A stretch of 64,000 bases of DNA, taken from the NCBI GenBank assembly GCA_014706295.1, contig JACSVZ010000014.1:73752435-73816434 (forward strand), given 5' to 3'. A program made the translations under genes and the position numbers. Positions 24,901 through 38,026 of the stretch are shown here, piece by piece; the stretch's first letter is position 1; every line of letters starts with the position of its first letter. The notes under the pieces were generated by a model. That model worked only from the letters and a program-made list of their open reading frames with translations, did not search any database and was not told the DNA's origin. Origin of the DNA: Lycocorax pyrrhopterus obiensis (lineage: Eukaryota > Chordata > Aves > Passeriformes > Paradisaeidae).

Positions 24901-27900
24901 TTCCGGAAGTTTTAATTGAAAAATACAAATGTTACTAGTGCGAAAAATCAAAATCTTCCAGAATTTGGAAGGGAATTGGGAAAATACAAAATCCAAAAGA
25001 ACCTGAGGAAGGAAGTTTGGAACAGAAAACAGATGACACAGAATACTCAGTGCACTTTTAAAAAAATCAAACAAAAACCCCAACAATACACAGTGTAGGT
25101 CAAATACCTGTCATATTTTTCTGTCCACATGTCTTCTATGTTTTTAAATCTGTCCTGATCAAATTCAATTTCCCATTGCAAAATATTTATTTCCTGTGGA
25201 AACAAAACAAACTTGCAGCAGCACATTACAGGGCTCCCATCAAAAGGACGCTAAGGGTGCTGGGTTTGGCAGAGATCTCAGTGACAATCTGTGACACTGC
25301 TAATAACAAATGCGGTACAAGACACCAAAGTTTCTGCATCACTGAGCTATGGATTCCAGTCTGTTACAGAACTAATGCTTCTAGAGGCCTACAACAAAGA
25401 CAAACCCACGCTGTCACATTTCCCTGCCCCACTCCTATTATGTGGGACAGAACAACAGGAGGAGGAACAAAGCAAAAAACGCAGTTTAACAAGGTAGCTC
25501 AACACCACCTTCCGTATGAAAACTGGGCACCCATTTCTTAGAGCCCTTGGGAAGCCTCAGCTGAATCACTTAAGGAGTTGTGCAGCTCACTCTGAGCAAC
25601 TGGAACCCACAACAAACACCATCTCAAAGTACAGGAAGAACTCTGCTGATTTTCAGGTATTATTTGTCCACACTATAGCATGAAAAGATCTAGATCAGAA
25701 GAGTGATACATTAACATTTCCCCTTCTACTAGAAGTGAACAGGAATTCCTTTTATAAAACTCCTATCAGGTATGCACTGATTTAAATAAACAGTCTGATA
25801 ACCCCTTTCTAATAGCCATGGGCTTCTCTGTGTGAAGGAAACACCCACACTTACCTTCTCTAGAGTCCTCTTTTCTTCTTCAGTTTTCTGAAGCATTGCT
25901 TTTGTATGACTCGTGGCTTTATCAAATACTGCCTGCAAAATTAACAAATAACCAAACCAAAACCCAAAATGCAACTCTGTCAAACACTGTGATTAAACTG
26001 ACTCAATTTTCAGTTTTACACCTAGAGACATTCACGTTCATAGTTAAAAACAGTGTGCAGAGTTACAAACACCAGCAACTCACTTGTGAGCCCCTGAGGG
26101 CTCTGATTTCAAGTCACTCATTTGCATAACAACCTTGGGTTTCAATCCCATAACCTCTGCTATTGACTTGAGATCATGTCTTCTTCAGGGCTCATGCAGA
26201 AAATCACATCTTAAAAAACTAGGTTACAACACACCTAAGCTTTGATCCAGGCCTAACTCGCTACAAATATGTGAGGGTATAAACTGCACGACTAGAAATG
26301 GGTTATGTAAGTAGGCTAAATCCCAGGAACTGATTTCAGCAGAATTTGTTATGAACGAGAATAAAAACACTACAAATTGTGAACAAAAGAACGACCTGAC
26401 ATTTAAGGCATACTGTCCTCTAGGGCAACAAATTGAGCAGTCAACTCAAAGTACTCATGCTTTGCAGCAGGATTACAAGCACTGGCAAAATCTTCAATAT
26501 AAGGGACTGGAAAAAGGCCTTAATTTTATGTTTAATAGATAAATCCTCATGAATCCTCAAAGATAAAATTATGATAATTGCTACAACAGTAAAGTCTTCT
26601 TAAATAACACACTAGTTCCAGTAAATTGTAGAGGCAAGTCTATAGACATCTGCAGACTCAATGGTTTAAATTGCAGCCCTGGGAAGGCCTTAAGGTTTTT
26701 GAGGTTCTGATGAGGAGCAGCAGCAGATGTCCTCTGTTTTCCTTGTTACCACCAAGTAATTTCTGAACAGCTCCTACCATGCTCTGCAGGATTCTTAAGG
26801 CTTCATCTTTTCCTTCAAGCTGTCTTTGAGACGCTTCAAGCTCAACTTTCAAAATTTCAACTTCCTGAAGTAAAACAAAGTAGATACACTGAGCAAAAGC
26901 CAAGGTACTCCTGTTAGGATTCGACTGTAACAGCAGTGTAAATCTGCCCTCCTCAAAAAACAAACCTCTGTTTTACCTCTATGAAGTCTTTTCATGGGCT
27001 CACCTGAGGTTGAAGAACACAGTGCAGATGAAATGTGTATTTTTACAGTGGAAGTCAGCTGGCTGTGATGCCAACACCTCAACACATTTAACCACAGTAA
27101 AATAAAAACGTACTGTTAGCGACCGTTCAACAAAAACACAGACTAAAAATCCCAAGATTGTTTACACTGCAGATTTTCAAGCCCCAAAGCTTGATAAAAA
27201 ATAAACATCTGCTAGAAAAGTAAAACAATACCTTCAATATTCTCTACATCTTTAAAATACTTTCTCTGCCCCCTAAAAAAACCCCACAAACAAACAAACA
27301 AACCCCCCAGAATATAAAGTCCACCTCACACTGTGATATCCTGACATAAAATTTAATGAAGCTTCCAACTACCACTTTAATTTCAAGAACCGGGGTCCAT
27401 CCAAGTCTCTCATCATGCCAAGATCCTCTACCTACATTGAAAGGAAATGCAGATTTGGAGAGCAGCACCCTGGGCACTGTTACCAACCTCTAGAGCTTCC
27501 TGGAGTTGTTGCTTTAGTTCTTCATTTGACACTTCAGTATTAGATTCTGTAGGATTAATAGAAGATACTAAATGGTAAGATATTATAATATTTAAAGAAA
27601 AAAAAAAAGGTGGGGATTTTACCCTGAAAATAAGTAACATACAAAGGTGAATTTTCATCTTTGTGTTTTGGGTTTTTTTCTTGTGGAGCTAATGCACTGA
27701 TTTAAGAAATACATCAATACAAACTTCAAACACAGTGCTTCACAGTTAAAGAAGTGAAATGGGGGAGAAATGTCTGTTGTAAAGCGACATAAAGACAAAT
27801 ATTCTATAATTTCCTTTAAAATAAACCCAACGAAATTGCCATCCTGATTTAAAGAAATTAATTTTCCAGATTCTTTTCCAATTGTAACTTTCCAACAACC

Positions 27901-28906
27901 ACACTCAAAACAACAGTAGCTAGCAGTATTTAGAAGTAGGGGCATTTTTCAAGAGAGAGAGAGAGCTCAGCTTGCTGTGGAGAGGATAATGGGGAATTAT
28001 TTAAAGGAGAGAAATAAGCAAGCTACACAGAAATACCTCAGACAAAATATTAAAATTTGACAGGAAAGTACCTGGACTGCACTGAACAGCACTGCCTACA
28101 CTTGATTGTTTCTACAGCAGCATTGCCTTCACAAAAAAAGAAGATGAATGCCAATGCAGGTTCTAAAAACAACTTCCTAACCCCTACAGTAAGCCAATTT
28201 ACAAATTTCAACCAAAGAGCAAATAAGATTTTGAATATTTAGCTGCAAGCTTTAGATACCATCTTTAGGAAGACTTACACTTACTTAAAGCAGGAGTCCA
28301 AGCAATGTCATTAAATTTCACAGACGTATATACCCACGTAGGTACACCCCTGACAGGATGCTCTTTGCTGCATGTCACTTCCAAATGCAAAATTAAACGC
28401 TTTAAAACTGGGTATTTTACACTAAGAATGGTCACTGCCTCGACCACTGAAGCAATTCTGCCCCTGATATTCTGGGATGAAGGAGAAGGATCCCAGCAGG
28501 CACTGGAAGCCTTCAGGGATTTTGGCAAGTGGTTTGAAGTAAACTTGATGACACTCTGTGAAGCAGCTGAACAGCTCACTTTCACTAACAGCAATTTGTA
28601 TCATGGTGAATAATTAATTTCCAAGTTACTCTTACCACAGCTATTCTGTCGTGTGGAACTAGGAGCAGGTTTTTTGAGTGATCCATCGCAAACGCTGTTT
28701 TGTTTCGGACCAGGAAGAGCTGCACCATCGCTTTCTTCCCCTACCTTTGCTGACAAGGGGGCATTACAAGCCTTTCCAGATCCCTTCCTAGATCTAATTG
28801 AATAGGAATTTTGTAAGTTTTCCCCTTCGTAAACACCTCCCGGTCTTCTCCCAAGTCCGTTTCCCAAGTCTCCACATGTCATGTCATCCTCTTCTGCTTC
28901 CTCCAT
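18901..28906 (-). CDS. CCDC125: CCDC125, coiled-coil domain protein, eleven coding exons
   Basis: CCDC125 is a cytoplasmic coiled-coil protein reported to affect cell motility and Rho-family GTPase signalling (family knowledge). Exons: 28636-28906, 27488-27546, 26778-26864, 25855-25932, 25108-25193, 23053-23135, 22391-22506, 21790-21897, 20633 (or 20627)-20798, 19318-19451, 18901-19218. All phases fit and give about 501-503 residues, against 511 in human. Conserved anchors are EEDDMTCGDLGNGLGR at the start, ELEASQRQLEGKDEALRILQ, MADAFRIAFEQQLMQRKDQA and NDKEEALAHQRKVSYMLARA. Heptad-rich helices cover the middle. The C-terminal tail is GC-rich and divergent, but LRKSLSWPS matches the terminal LKRSHSLPS of the human protein and supports the final frame. 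No canonical AATAAA was seen soon after the stop. Confidence 0.93.
19219..19317 (-). other. 99-nt in-frame intron of CCDC125
   Basis: The intron runs from GATCTG|GTCAGT to CCCCGCAG|GTAAAC. Removing it joins MLIDL to VNDKEEALAHQRK, as in the mammalian protein. It is 33 codons long, divisible by three and free of stop codons, so retention would insert 33 residues without breaking the frame. Confidence 0.85.
20281..20375 (-). repeat. CR1 LINE 3'-end fragment, diverged
   Basis: The plus strand reads like a decayed reverse complement of the CR1 tail: AATGGCCTGGGCTAGAAGAG, then CCTTCCACTAGACCAGGTTG. It lies in a CCDC125 intron beside the exon at 20633-20798. Confidence 0.8.
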
Positions 28907-28919
28907 CTTCTCCTCCTGC

Positions 28920-29340
28920 TTTTTTTTCGGGTTTTTCGTTGGTTTGGATTTTTTTTCCCGACTGAAGTCCCTTCACCTACCGGCGAACAGCGCCTCTCGC
29001 AACGCCAGTGCTTTATCTGGGAAAACAGGAAAGCTCCGTGTTTACAGCAGCAGGACAAGACCCAAGCGCGAAATACGAGGCTCCGCCGGCGCCTCGGGGC
29101 TGCCAAATCCCCGCTGCAGCCCGCGGTGGAACCCCGGCCGGGGCAGCGCCTCGGGAGACCCCCGGGAGACCCCCGGGCACCGCCGGGCAGCCCGGCCCCG
29201 CAGCCCCGACCCACCTGCGCGCCCGCACCCCGCGCTGCCGGTCCCGCCCCGGGGCGGGAGGCTCGGAGAGGCTCGGGGAGCGCCCCGCAGGCTCCTCGGA
29301 AGGAGGGGTTTGTTTGTTTTAATTTTTATTAGCGGTCCGT
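28920..29340 (-). promoter_or_regulatory. CCDC125: CpG island: probable CCDC125 promoter and 5' UTR
   Basis: A GC-rich block starts just upstream of the CCDC125 start codon at 28906 and fades at about 29,340. It contains CCCCGGCCGGGG and GGGGCGGGAG-type motifs and no coding homology. Minus-strand frames through it are open only because of high GC. The promoter role is inferred from position. Confidence 0.65.
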
Positions 29341-30628
29341 GTTGTCTGTGCAGCCCCGTCCCCAGCACAGCGCTGGCCGGCGTCGGGCAGCTGGGGGAAC
29401 GCGACCTGAGGTGACCAGGCGTGGTCACTCCAAGTGTTCTCAGGGACTGGGGTTGTCCTGACACCCCAACAACACCCTCCACCTGCTTCCTACTCTAGGC
29501 CAACCTCTGCCCGAGCTTCCACAATGCCTGGGCCCAATTCTCCAGGGAAATTCACTGTTTTTCACCATTTTGGTTTATAATATCATCAAATTGCTGTTGA
29601 AGTATTGCTCTGCAAGTGTCACGAAAAAAAAACCCCAACCCAATAGCAAATTTTGAATAAAAAATAAAATCGTAAATATGTAATAACAACACTCTTTACA
29701 ACAGAAATTTTAAAGAAAGTTGTTTTACTATCCAAACGCATGTATATAAAGGGTTTATAAGCAAGCACTTCCTACAGAATCTTTCACAAGACTTTCTTTC
29801 CAAGCAGTTCTTCACTGAAGAAAGGTTTTCTCTTCCTTGTACAGCCCTGCCCCCCTGGGGCCCAGGCTTTAATAGCAATCAGAACAGAACTGTGACCACG
29901 TTTAGGTTCACTGCAGGTTTATCCTGACAAGTGATGCACATCCTGGGTAATCCTGCAGTGATGTATATAGTCCATGACTGGGACAGGGAATGGGGAATAC
30001 AGAGAAAAAGGAAAAAGGAAGTTTATTGTTAAACACTCCAGACCAGTGCAGACATAGCTGATGTTTCCTTACACACAAAGGAATCTCCAAAGTTCTGTGC
30101 AAATAACTCTCACATCACTTCTTTTCCCTCAAAAACAAAGGACCCACCTCAGCCTGTACCAAACCTTCTCGCTCTGTGTTATCCTCACACGCCCAAGGCC
30201 ACAGTGGAGCACAGCAGGTTTTAGTCTCGCAAGTCCACATCAAACTAACTCCTTTCCAGGACACTGTTCCACCCTCTGGAAATCAAAAGTGCCTCAACTG
30301 CCACCAGTTATCAGGATTTTACAGTTGTCTTGCAGGTTTGGTTTTAATTGTAAGGTCAAAAGAATTCTCAGTTACTGAACATAGCTCCTGCTACTCAGGG
30401 CAACAGCGTCATCTTCATCCTTTCCCTCACTTGTATCAGTTCTGCTGTTGCCTCTCCAGGGTGCTGTTACAGACCCTCACAACCTGGTTGCTCTGAACCT
30501 TCTTCTACACCCCAGCTATGCCCAGTTACAACAAATTTCATGTGCATTTATAATACAAGAATTATGAATACCACTTATTAAACCCTCCCTCCCAAGAAGA
30601 GATCCAGCAGTTACTGTTTCACCGAAAG
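29341..30628 (-). other. AK6 3' UTR and AK6-CCDC125 spacer
   Basis: Sequence between the CpG island of CCDC125 and the AK6 stop codon. No exon was recognised. A minus-strand AATAAA at 30022-30027 may end AK6 about 600 bases after its stop. The remainder (about 29.34-30.0 kb) is AT-rich and featureless to my reading. TAF9, which overlaps AK6 in mammals, was not found here. Confidence 0.5.
30022..30027 (-). terminator. Candidate AK6 poly(A) signal AATAAA
   Basis: TTTATT on the plus strand is AATAAA on the minus strand, about 600 bases after the AK6 stop. It is the clearest canonical signal in that spacer. Use of the site is inferred. Confidence 0.45.
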
Positions 30629-32565
<1,937 letters not shown>

Positions 32566-32950
32566 GGCGCCGCCGCCCGTCGCCTTGGAGACACGTGCGC
32601 GGGGGCCTCCGTCGCCGCCGGCGCGCGCCGATGGCGTCACCGCGCTGCCCGGCGCGCCACGGACAGCTAAGAGCCGGCGGAGAGGAAGGACCCCTCGTCG
32701 CCGTGTGAGGGGACGCGGCCCGGCCGGAACCGCAGCGCTTCGAGCTCCCCGAGATCCGCCGGGCACCGGGTCCCGGGGCACCGAGTCACCCCCAGTGTCA
32801 CCCCGAGTGTCACACCGGGCTCTCCCTCCCCCCGGAGCACCGATTCACACCGAGTCCCGGGGCACCAAGTCCCAGGCCCCGGAATCGGATCTCCGCCTGG
32901 GCCCGGCGGGGGCAGCGGGGCCGCAGGCGGAGCGGTCCCCCCGGGCGAGG
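32566..32950. promoter_or_regulatory. Bidirectional AK6/RAD17 CpG-island promoter
   Basis: Only 385 bases separate the AK6 start codon (32565, minus) from the RAD17 start codon (32951, plus). The interval is CpG-dense, with no TATA box in either useful position. GC-rich sequence extends on both sides from about 32.35 to 33.05 kb. Shared promoter function is inferred from head-to-head spacing, as in mammals. Confidence 0.8.
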
Positions 32951-35900
32951 ATGTCCGGCAGCGGCCCGGGAAGGCCGGCGGAGGTGGGTCCGGGGAAGGA
33001 GCTCTCGGCGGCCCGCTGCTTCCTCCGTGGGCTCTGTATTGGCAGTTTGTCCTTTTTCAGTGGGGGTTGTCCTGTTTTTTGCTAAGAGAGAGATTTAGTT
33101 TGGTGTCATGGCGTGTGGAAGGGACCCTCCCCCGCCCTCTCAGGGGGGTATTGTGGGTAACTATGCAAATCGGGCCGAGCCCAGCTTGTGTGAGAGGAAC
33201 GGTGCCGAGGCCTCTGCTCCTGGCCAGCTGCTGGGGCGTCGCGGGCACGGCCGGAGCATCAGACAAAGTTTGTCGGTGTATCCCATGGAGTCACAAAGTG
33301 CAGAAGGGACCCCCAAAACCTCCCACAGTCCCGCAGACCGCCCCCCCAGACCCTCCCTGCTTTCCAAACTCCTCAGAGAGGAGTCCGGGAGCAGCTGGAT
33401 CCAGCCCCAGCCCCGGCGCTGGTCAGTGGTTCACGGTGACAGCACTGTATACATGTGACTGAACCTTACACAGCTTTGTCTGCACGATTCAGGGTGCCAA
33501 ACCAGATATATTTAATGTATTTGATAATGATTAGACAAAGAGATCTTAATCAGAATTACTCACTACACTGTACAGGGACTATAACTACTGCTATAGTGCA
33601 CTGTGAAGCAATAGTTGAAATACTAGTATAATGAATATTATATGAACAGTGGAAATAGGAAGCAAAGGCTGGTCTCGATGATCCTGGAGGTCTTTTCCAG
33701 CCTTAATGATTCTATGAATCTGAATTTTGATGTGACTGTATTAAAGCCAGCAAAAACAATCACTGAATAAAGATTGATGTTACTCACCCCGGCTGTGGGC
33801 ATTTGGCTGAGCCTCAAGCAGTGACCTTGAGATCACATCATCCCTACTCCAGGGAGGAATCCCCACACCCCCAGGAAGAGAAATGTCAGGAGATGCTGCC
33901 GTTAAAATTTGGGACGGGGCTTCTCTAGTCTGAGATGCTGCCCCGTCAGTCAGATGTGCCCAGGCTGTGCCAGCTCAGCAGCTCTGCAGAAGTTCTCAGT
34001 GGTGTCACTTGGGTGTTCCTTTCTCTGGGGGTTTTACCAGCTCTGCCACAGCTTCAGCTCCCTCTTAGGATGTTCAACTTTGGGATGGAGGAGTCAGGCT
34101 GGTTTCAGCATTATTCACCCCAAAAGCAGCGTGACCCCCCTTCTGCATTTCCCACTGGGGGCTTTGCAAACAGGGCCTTGTTGGAGCTGTTTGAGCCATT
34201 CCAGGCAGAGCCTCCTGCTACACCCACCTGTCAGACAATGTGCTGTCTGCCAGCACTGTGCTGCGTTGGTTTATGAGGTGTGTGAACTGCAGAGTTTCCC
34301 AGCCCTTTTTGGGGATGTTGTGTCTGTTTTGTCACTCACATTTTCACCAAGGGGTGTTGGCATCCAGCCTGTTAACCCTGCACCGAGGGGGTGCCTTGTG
34401 GCCCCTGTGGTGTCGTTTGGGCCTTTGAGAAGTGGCTCTGGTGGTTGAGTCTGCAGCCCTGTCCCGGGGGTGTTGCTCAAATCCAGAATTAAACACTGGT
34501 GCTGTTAGCGGCGCTGTTCCTTGTTGCTGGCGTGGCCTCTGGTTCAGCCCAAGCTGCCCAGTGCAGCAAGCACTCCCTGATTTTACTGTGCTGCCTCAAT
34601 AACTGTTCTCTGTTTCTAACTTTTAAACACAAATGGGTGCATTGTAAATATTTTTTAAAAAGGGGAAAAAAGTGCCACATACTGAAAACTACACAGAGGC
34701 AGTGTGAACATTACCGTGATGTAAAAGTGGTCTGAGTAAGCTGATGCTGCTTTTTCATTCTTTTTTAGTTCTTTAGGTTGGATGTGTGTTTGTGGAGTTC
34801 TCAACTTGTTCTGATGTGCCATTTTGCTGCAAAATACTCCCGGCACAATGATGCAGCTTTTTTTTTTTAATACAGAAGAATCATGGAATCTCAGAGCAGT
34901 TGTAGTTGGAAGGCCCATAAAAGCATCCAGTGCCACTCCCTGCCATGGGCAGGGACACCTTCCACTAGGCCAGGTTTCTCGCAGTCCCTTCCAGCCTGGC
35001 CTTGGACACTGCCAGGGATGGGGAAGTGCACACTCGATAAAAATCTCCCATTTTCTAGAGGCAGCTGTGCCCAGCTAAGGGGAGGAGAGCGCTGCATTAC
35101 TGCCACCGCGTTTGTGTTTCTCCAGGTGACGGATTGGCTGGCACATCCATTTGATGACTTCTTTGGAAACACAAGTGCTCCCCCTTGTGCAGTTCCTGTG
35201 AAGCCGCTGAAGGGCAGCTCTGGCAGAGGCCGTCGGCAGAAGCAGAAAGACCCGACCCCTGTGCCAGAGAACAGCAAACCCAAAGCTCCTCCCCGGAAAA
35301 GAGCGAAGCCGTGTGCTGTAGATCTGCCCTGTGCCAAGCCCAGGCAGAACCGGAGCCAGTCCCAGGATGAGCTGCCGTGGGTGGAGAGATACAAACCTGA
35401 AACTCAGGTGTGGGAGCTCCTCCGAGTGTGTTGTAGTAGTGACATCACAGGGACACGTTGTGCTTCTGTCTGTACCCTGCATGGGGCAGGCTCTCACCGT
35501 GCCCTGTCTGGGTAAAACACAAGGGTCTGGGTAGGGATTCACTGCCAGCCAGTGCATAAAGCCAGACTCCAGCCAGCTCTTCATCTGCAGCAGGCACACG
35601 TTCCCCCAGGCTTCCTCAGGAGGAACAGCTGCTGAGGAAACGTTGTTTCCTGTCAGTCCCCCTGTAAACTTTTGAACCTGTTACTGAATTCCAGACGCAT
35701 CTGATAGTTCCAAGCACTGGGAAAACCCAGCTGTGTGGGATTTGCAGACGTTCCGAAAACATCTGCAGTGTTAGAGTGAACAAAGTAAAAAGGAGCAGCT
35801 TCAGCAATAGCTATGAAGTATCCTGACACTGACAAGATTGTAGTGTTATTACTTAAAGAATAATAAATAGCTCATTATTTCCTGACTACAAAGAATGGAA

Positions 35901-37977
35901 AACTGATTGTTTGAGGAAACAGGTTGAGATGCCCATCCTTGACTGTGGCATTGCTTATGCAGAGCACACACATAACTGGAACTCATACCAACATGTCCGT
36001 TGATATTTTAGTCAGCATTTATTCTATTCTCTATTTTTAGTAGAAACCAAGAGTTCAGTGTATAACTTTCACATATTTTAACCTTGTTTCAGAATGACCT
36101 TGCTGTGCAAAAAAAGAAGATTGAGGAAGTTGAAACCTGGTTAAAAACGCATATATTTCAGAGGCCAAAGCAGGTAAACTTGCTAAAATCAGCAGCTGGA
36201 GGTATCGAACCATACAAATGAGCTGGATGCAATTTCATGTTCAGAGAAAAACCTCACCTTAGAGAGACAGTGATTGTGTATCTTCTGCATTGTAAGAAAA
36301 ACTCTTAAGAACACAGGTTAGAGCTTGTAACATTTATTTTGGGCTTATGCTCCTAAGAGGTGGATTCTGATTTTCCTCAGAAATATTATTTTCTGGCATC
36401 CAGTCATAAATCACAGCTCTTCAGTATGTGCTTGAAGCTGCATTTTATCTCTCCCAGGTTAATTTTTAAGTCTTGTGACACATTTCCAGTTGCACTGGGC
36501 TGGTGTAACAGGATGTTTTTAATCTTGATTGGTAAGAGGCATTCTTAGACACAAATTGCCAGCCTTGCCTAGTGTTTTCCAGAGCTGGTTCTCCAGTTCA
36601 GTGTCTGTTGTGTGGCAGTCACATGCAGTTTATTTACCAGAGGCATTAGGAACAGAACAAGGCTCTCAGAGTCATGGCCTCGTTCTCTCTGTCTGAGTAC
36701 TCAGCAGGTAAATTAACAGCTCAAAATGTGTGACTGGGGTTTCTGTGGGAGAGAGGATCGTTACCAGAGAAACTATAGGAGAAATTCAACCAATATTCAT
36801 CTTCAGCCAACTGTCAGTCTTGATTTACCACGTTTGTGATTATGTTTTGTATCTCTCTGTCAGGGTGGCTCTGTCCTGCTGCTGACTGGCCCTCCTGGCT
36901 GTGGAAAAACTGCAACTCTGCAGATTTTAGCCAAAGATCTTGGCCTTCAGGTGCAAGAATGGACCAATCCACTCTCTTTAGACTTTACAAAGGAAGACTT
37001 GAGAAATATGTTTGACCATGGTAAGTATGTTGGGGGTTTTTCTTTTTATCTTTTTTTTTCCCTTCCAGTTACTTTTGTGGGTTTTCTATCTTGTATTTTT
37101 GCTTCTTTTCTGTCCATCACATATGAAATCACATCCACATCCATGTAAGTCAATTCGTTAGTGTTTAATGAGAATCCTTCTGTGGCTTTTTTCTGGAAAG
37201 GGATTTAGGTTTTTTTACAGTGTTCAGTCCAAAATAATTGACAATTCAAATCAGTATAGAGAGCTCTGTAATAGCCTGGACATAATTTGAACCAAATAAA
37301 TTTAAAAAAAACAATTAAAAAATAAATAAAAGGTAAGTGTCTTTGTCTGGGTCCTCAGTTGAATTACACCCCTTTAAAAATTCTGCTGTGTTTGTCACAT
37401 GTTTGCCAAAGGGCTTGTTCAGTGCTGCTGTCAGAAAGTAGCACGGGTGGGTCTTAGTTCGTGTGGGTATTTATATTTTACTTGGTATAATATAGAATAC
37501 ATATTTTTAATTAGTTTTCTTTTTCAGACTCAAATTTTCATACGTTTCCGAGTCAGGCCCAAGCAGCTCTCTTTCAAGATTTTCTATTAAGAGCAAATAA
37601 GTATAACAAACTTCAGATGCTTGGGGAGTCCTCAGAAAATGATAAAAAGCTTATTCTTGTTGAAGTAAGTGAAAACTTTTGAAATGTTGTGTTGAAAACA
37701 GTAGCTTTTGTTGTAATATTGACATGCTAACTAGCTTCAGATGCTGGGTTGGTGTTTCCCAAAGTTGTCTGCTTTACTGCAGATGAGGTCTTCATTACTT
37801 TTTGGGTCTCTACAGCAGTCTAGAGCCACATCCTACCCGTAGTTATGCCACAGAAGCAAGTAGTCAGGCAGAAATGGGAGTCTGGTTTGAGCACAGAAAT
37901 ATGTAACAGTATCAAAAAGTAGATCAAACAATATTGAGAAGTCATTCCCATGTTTCTGGATGATTAAGTTTCTAGAA

Positions 37978-38026
<49 letters not shown>

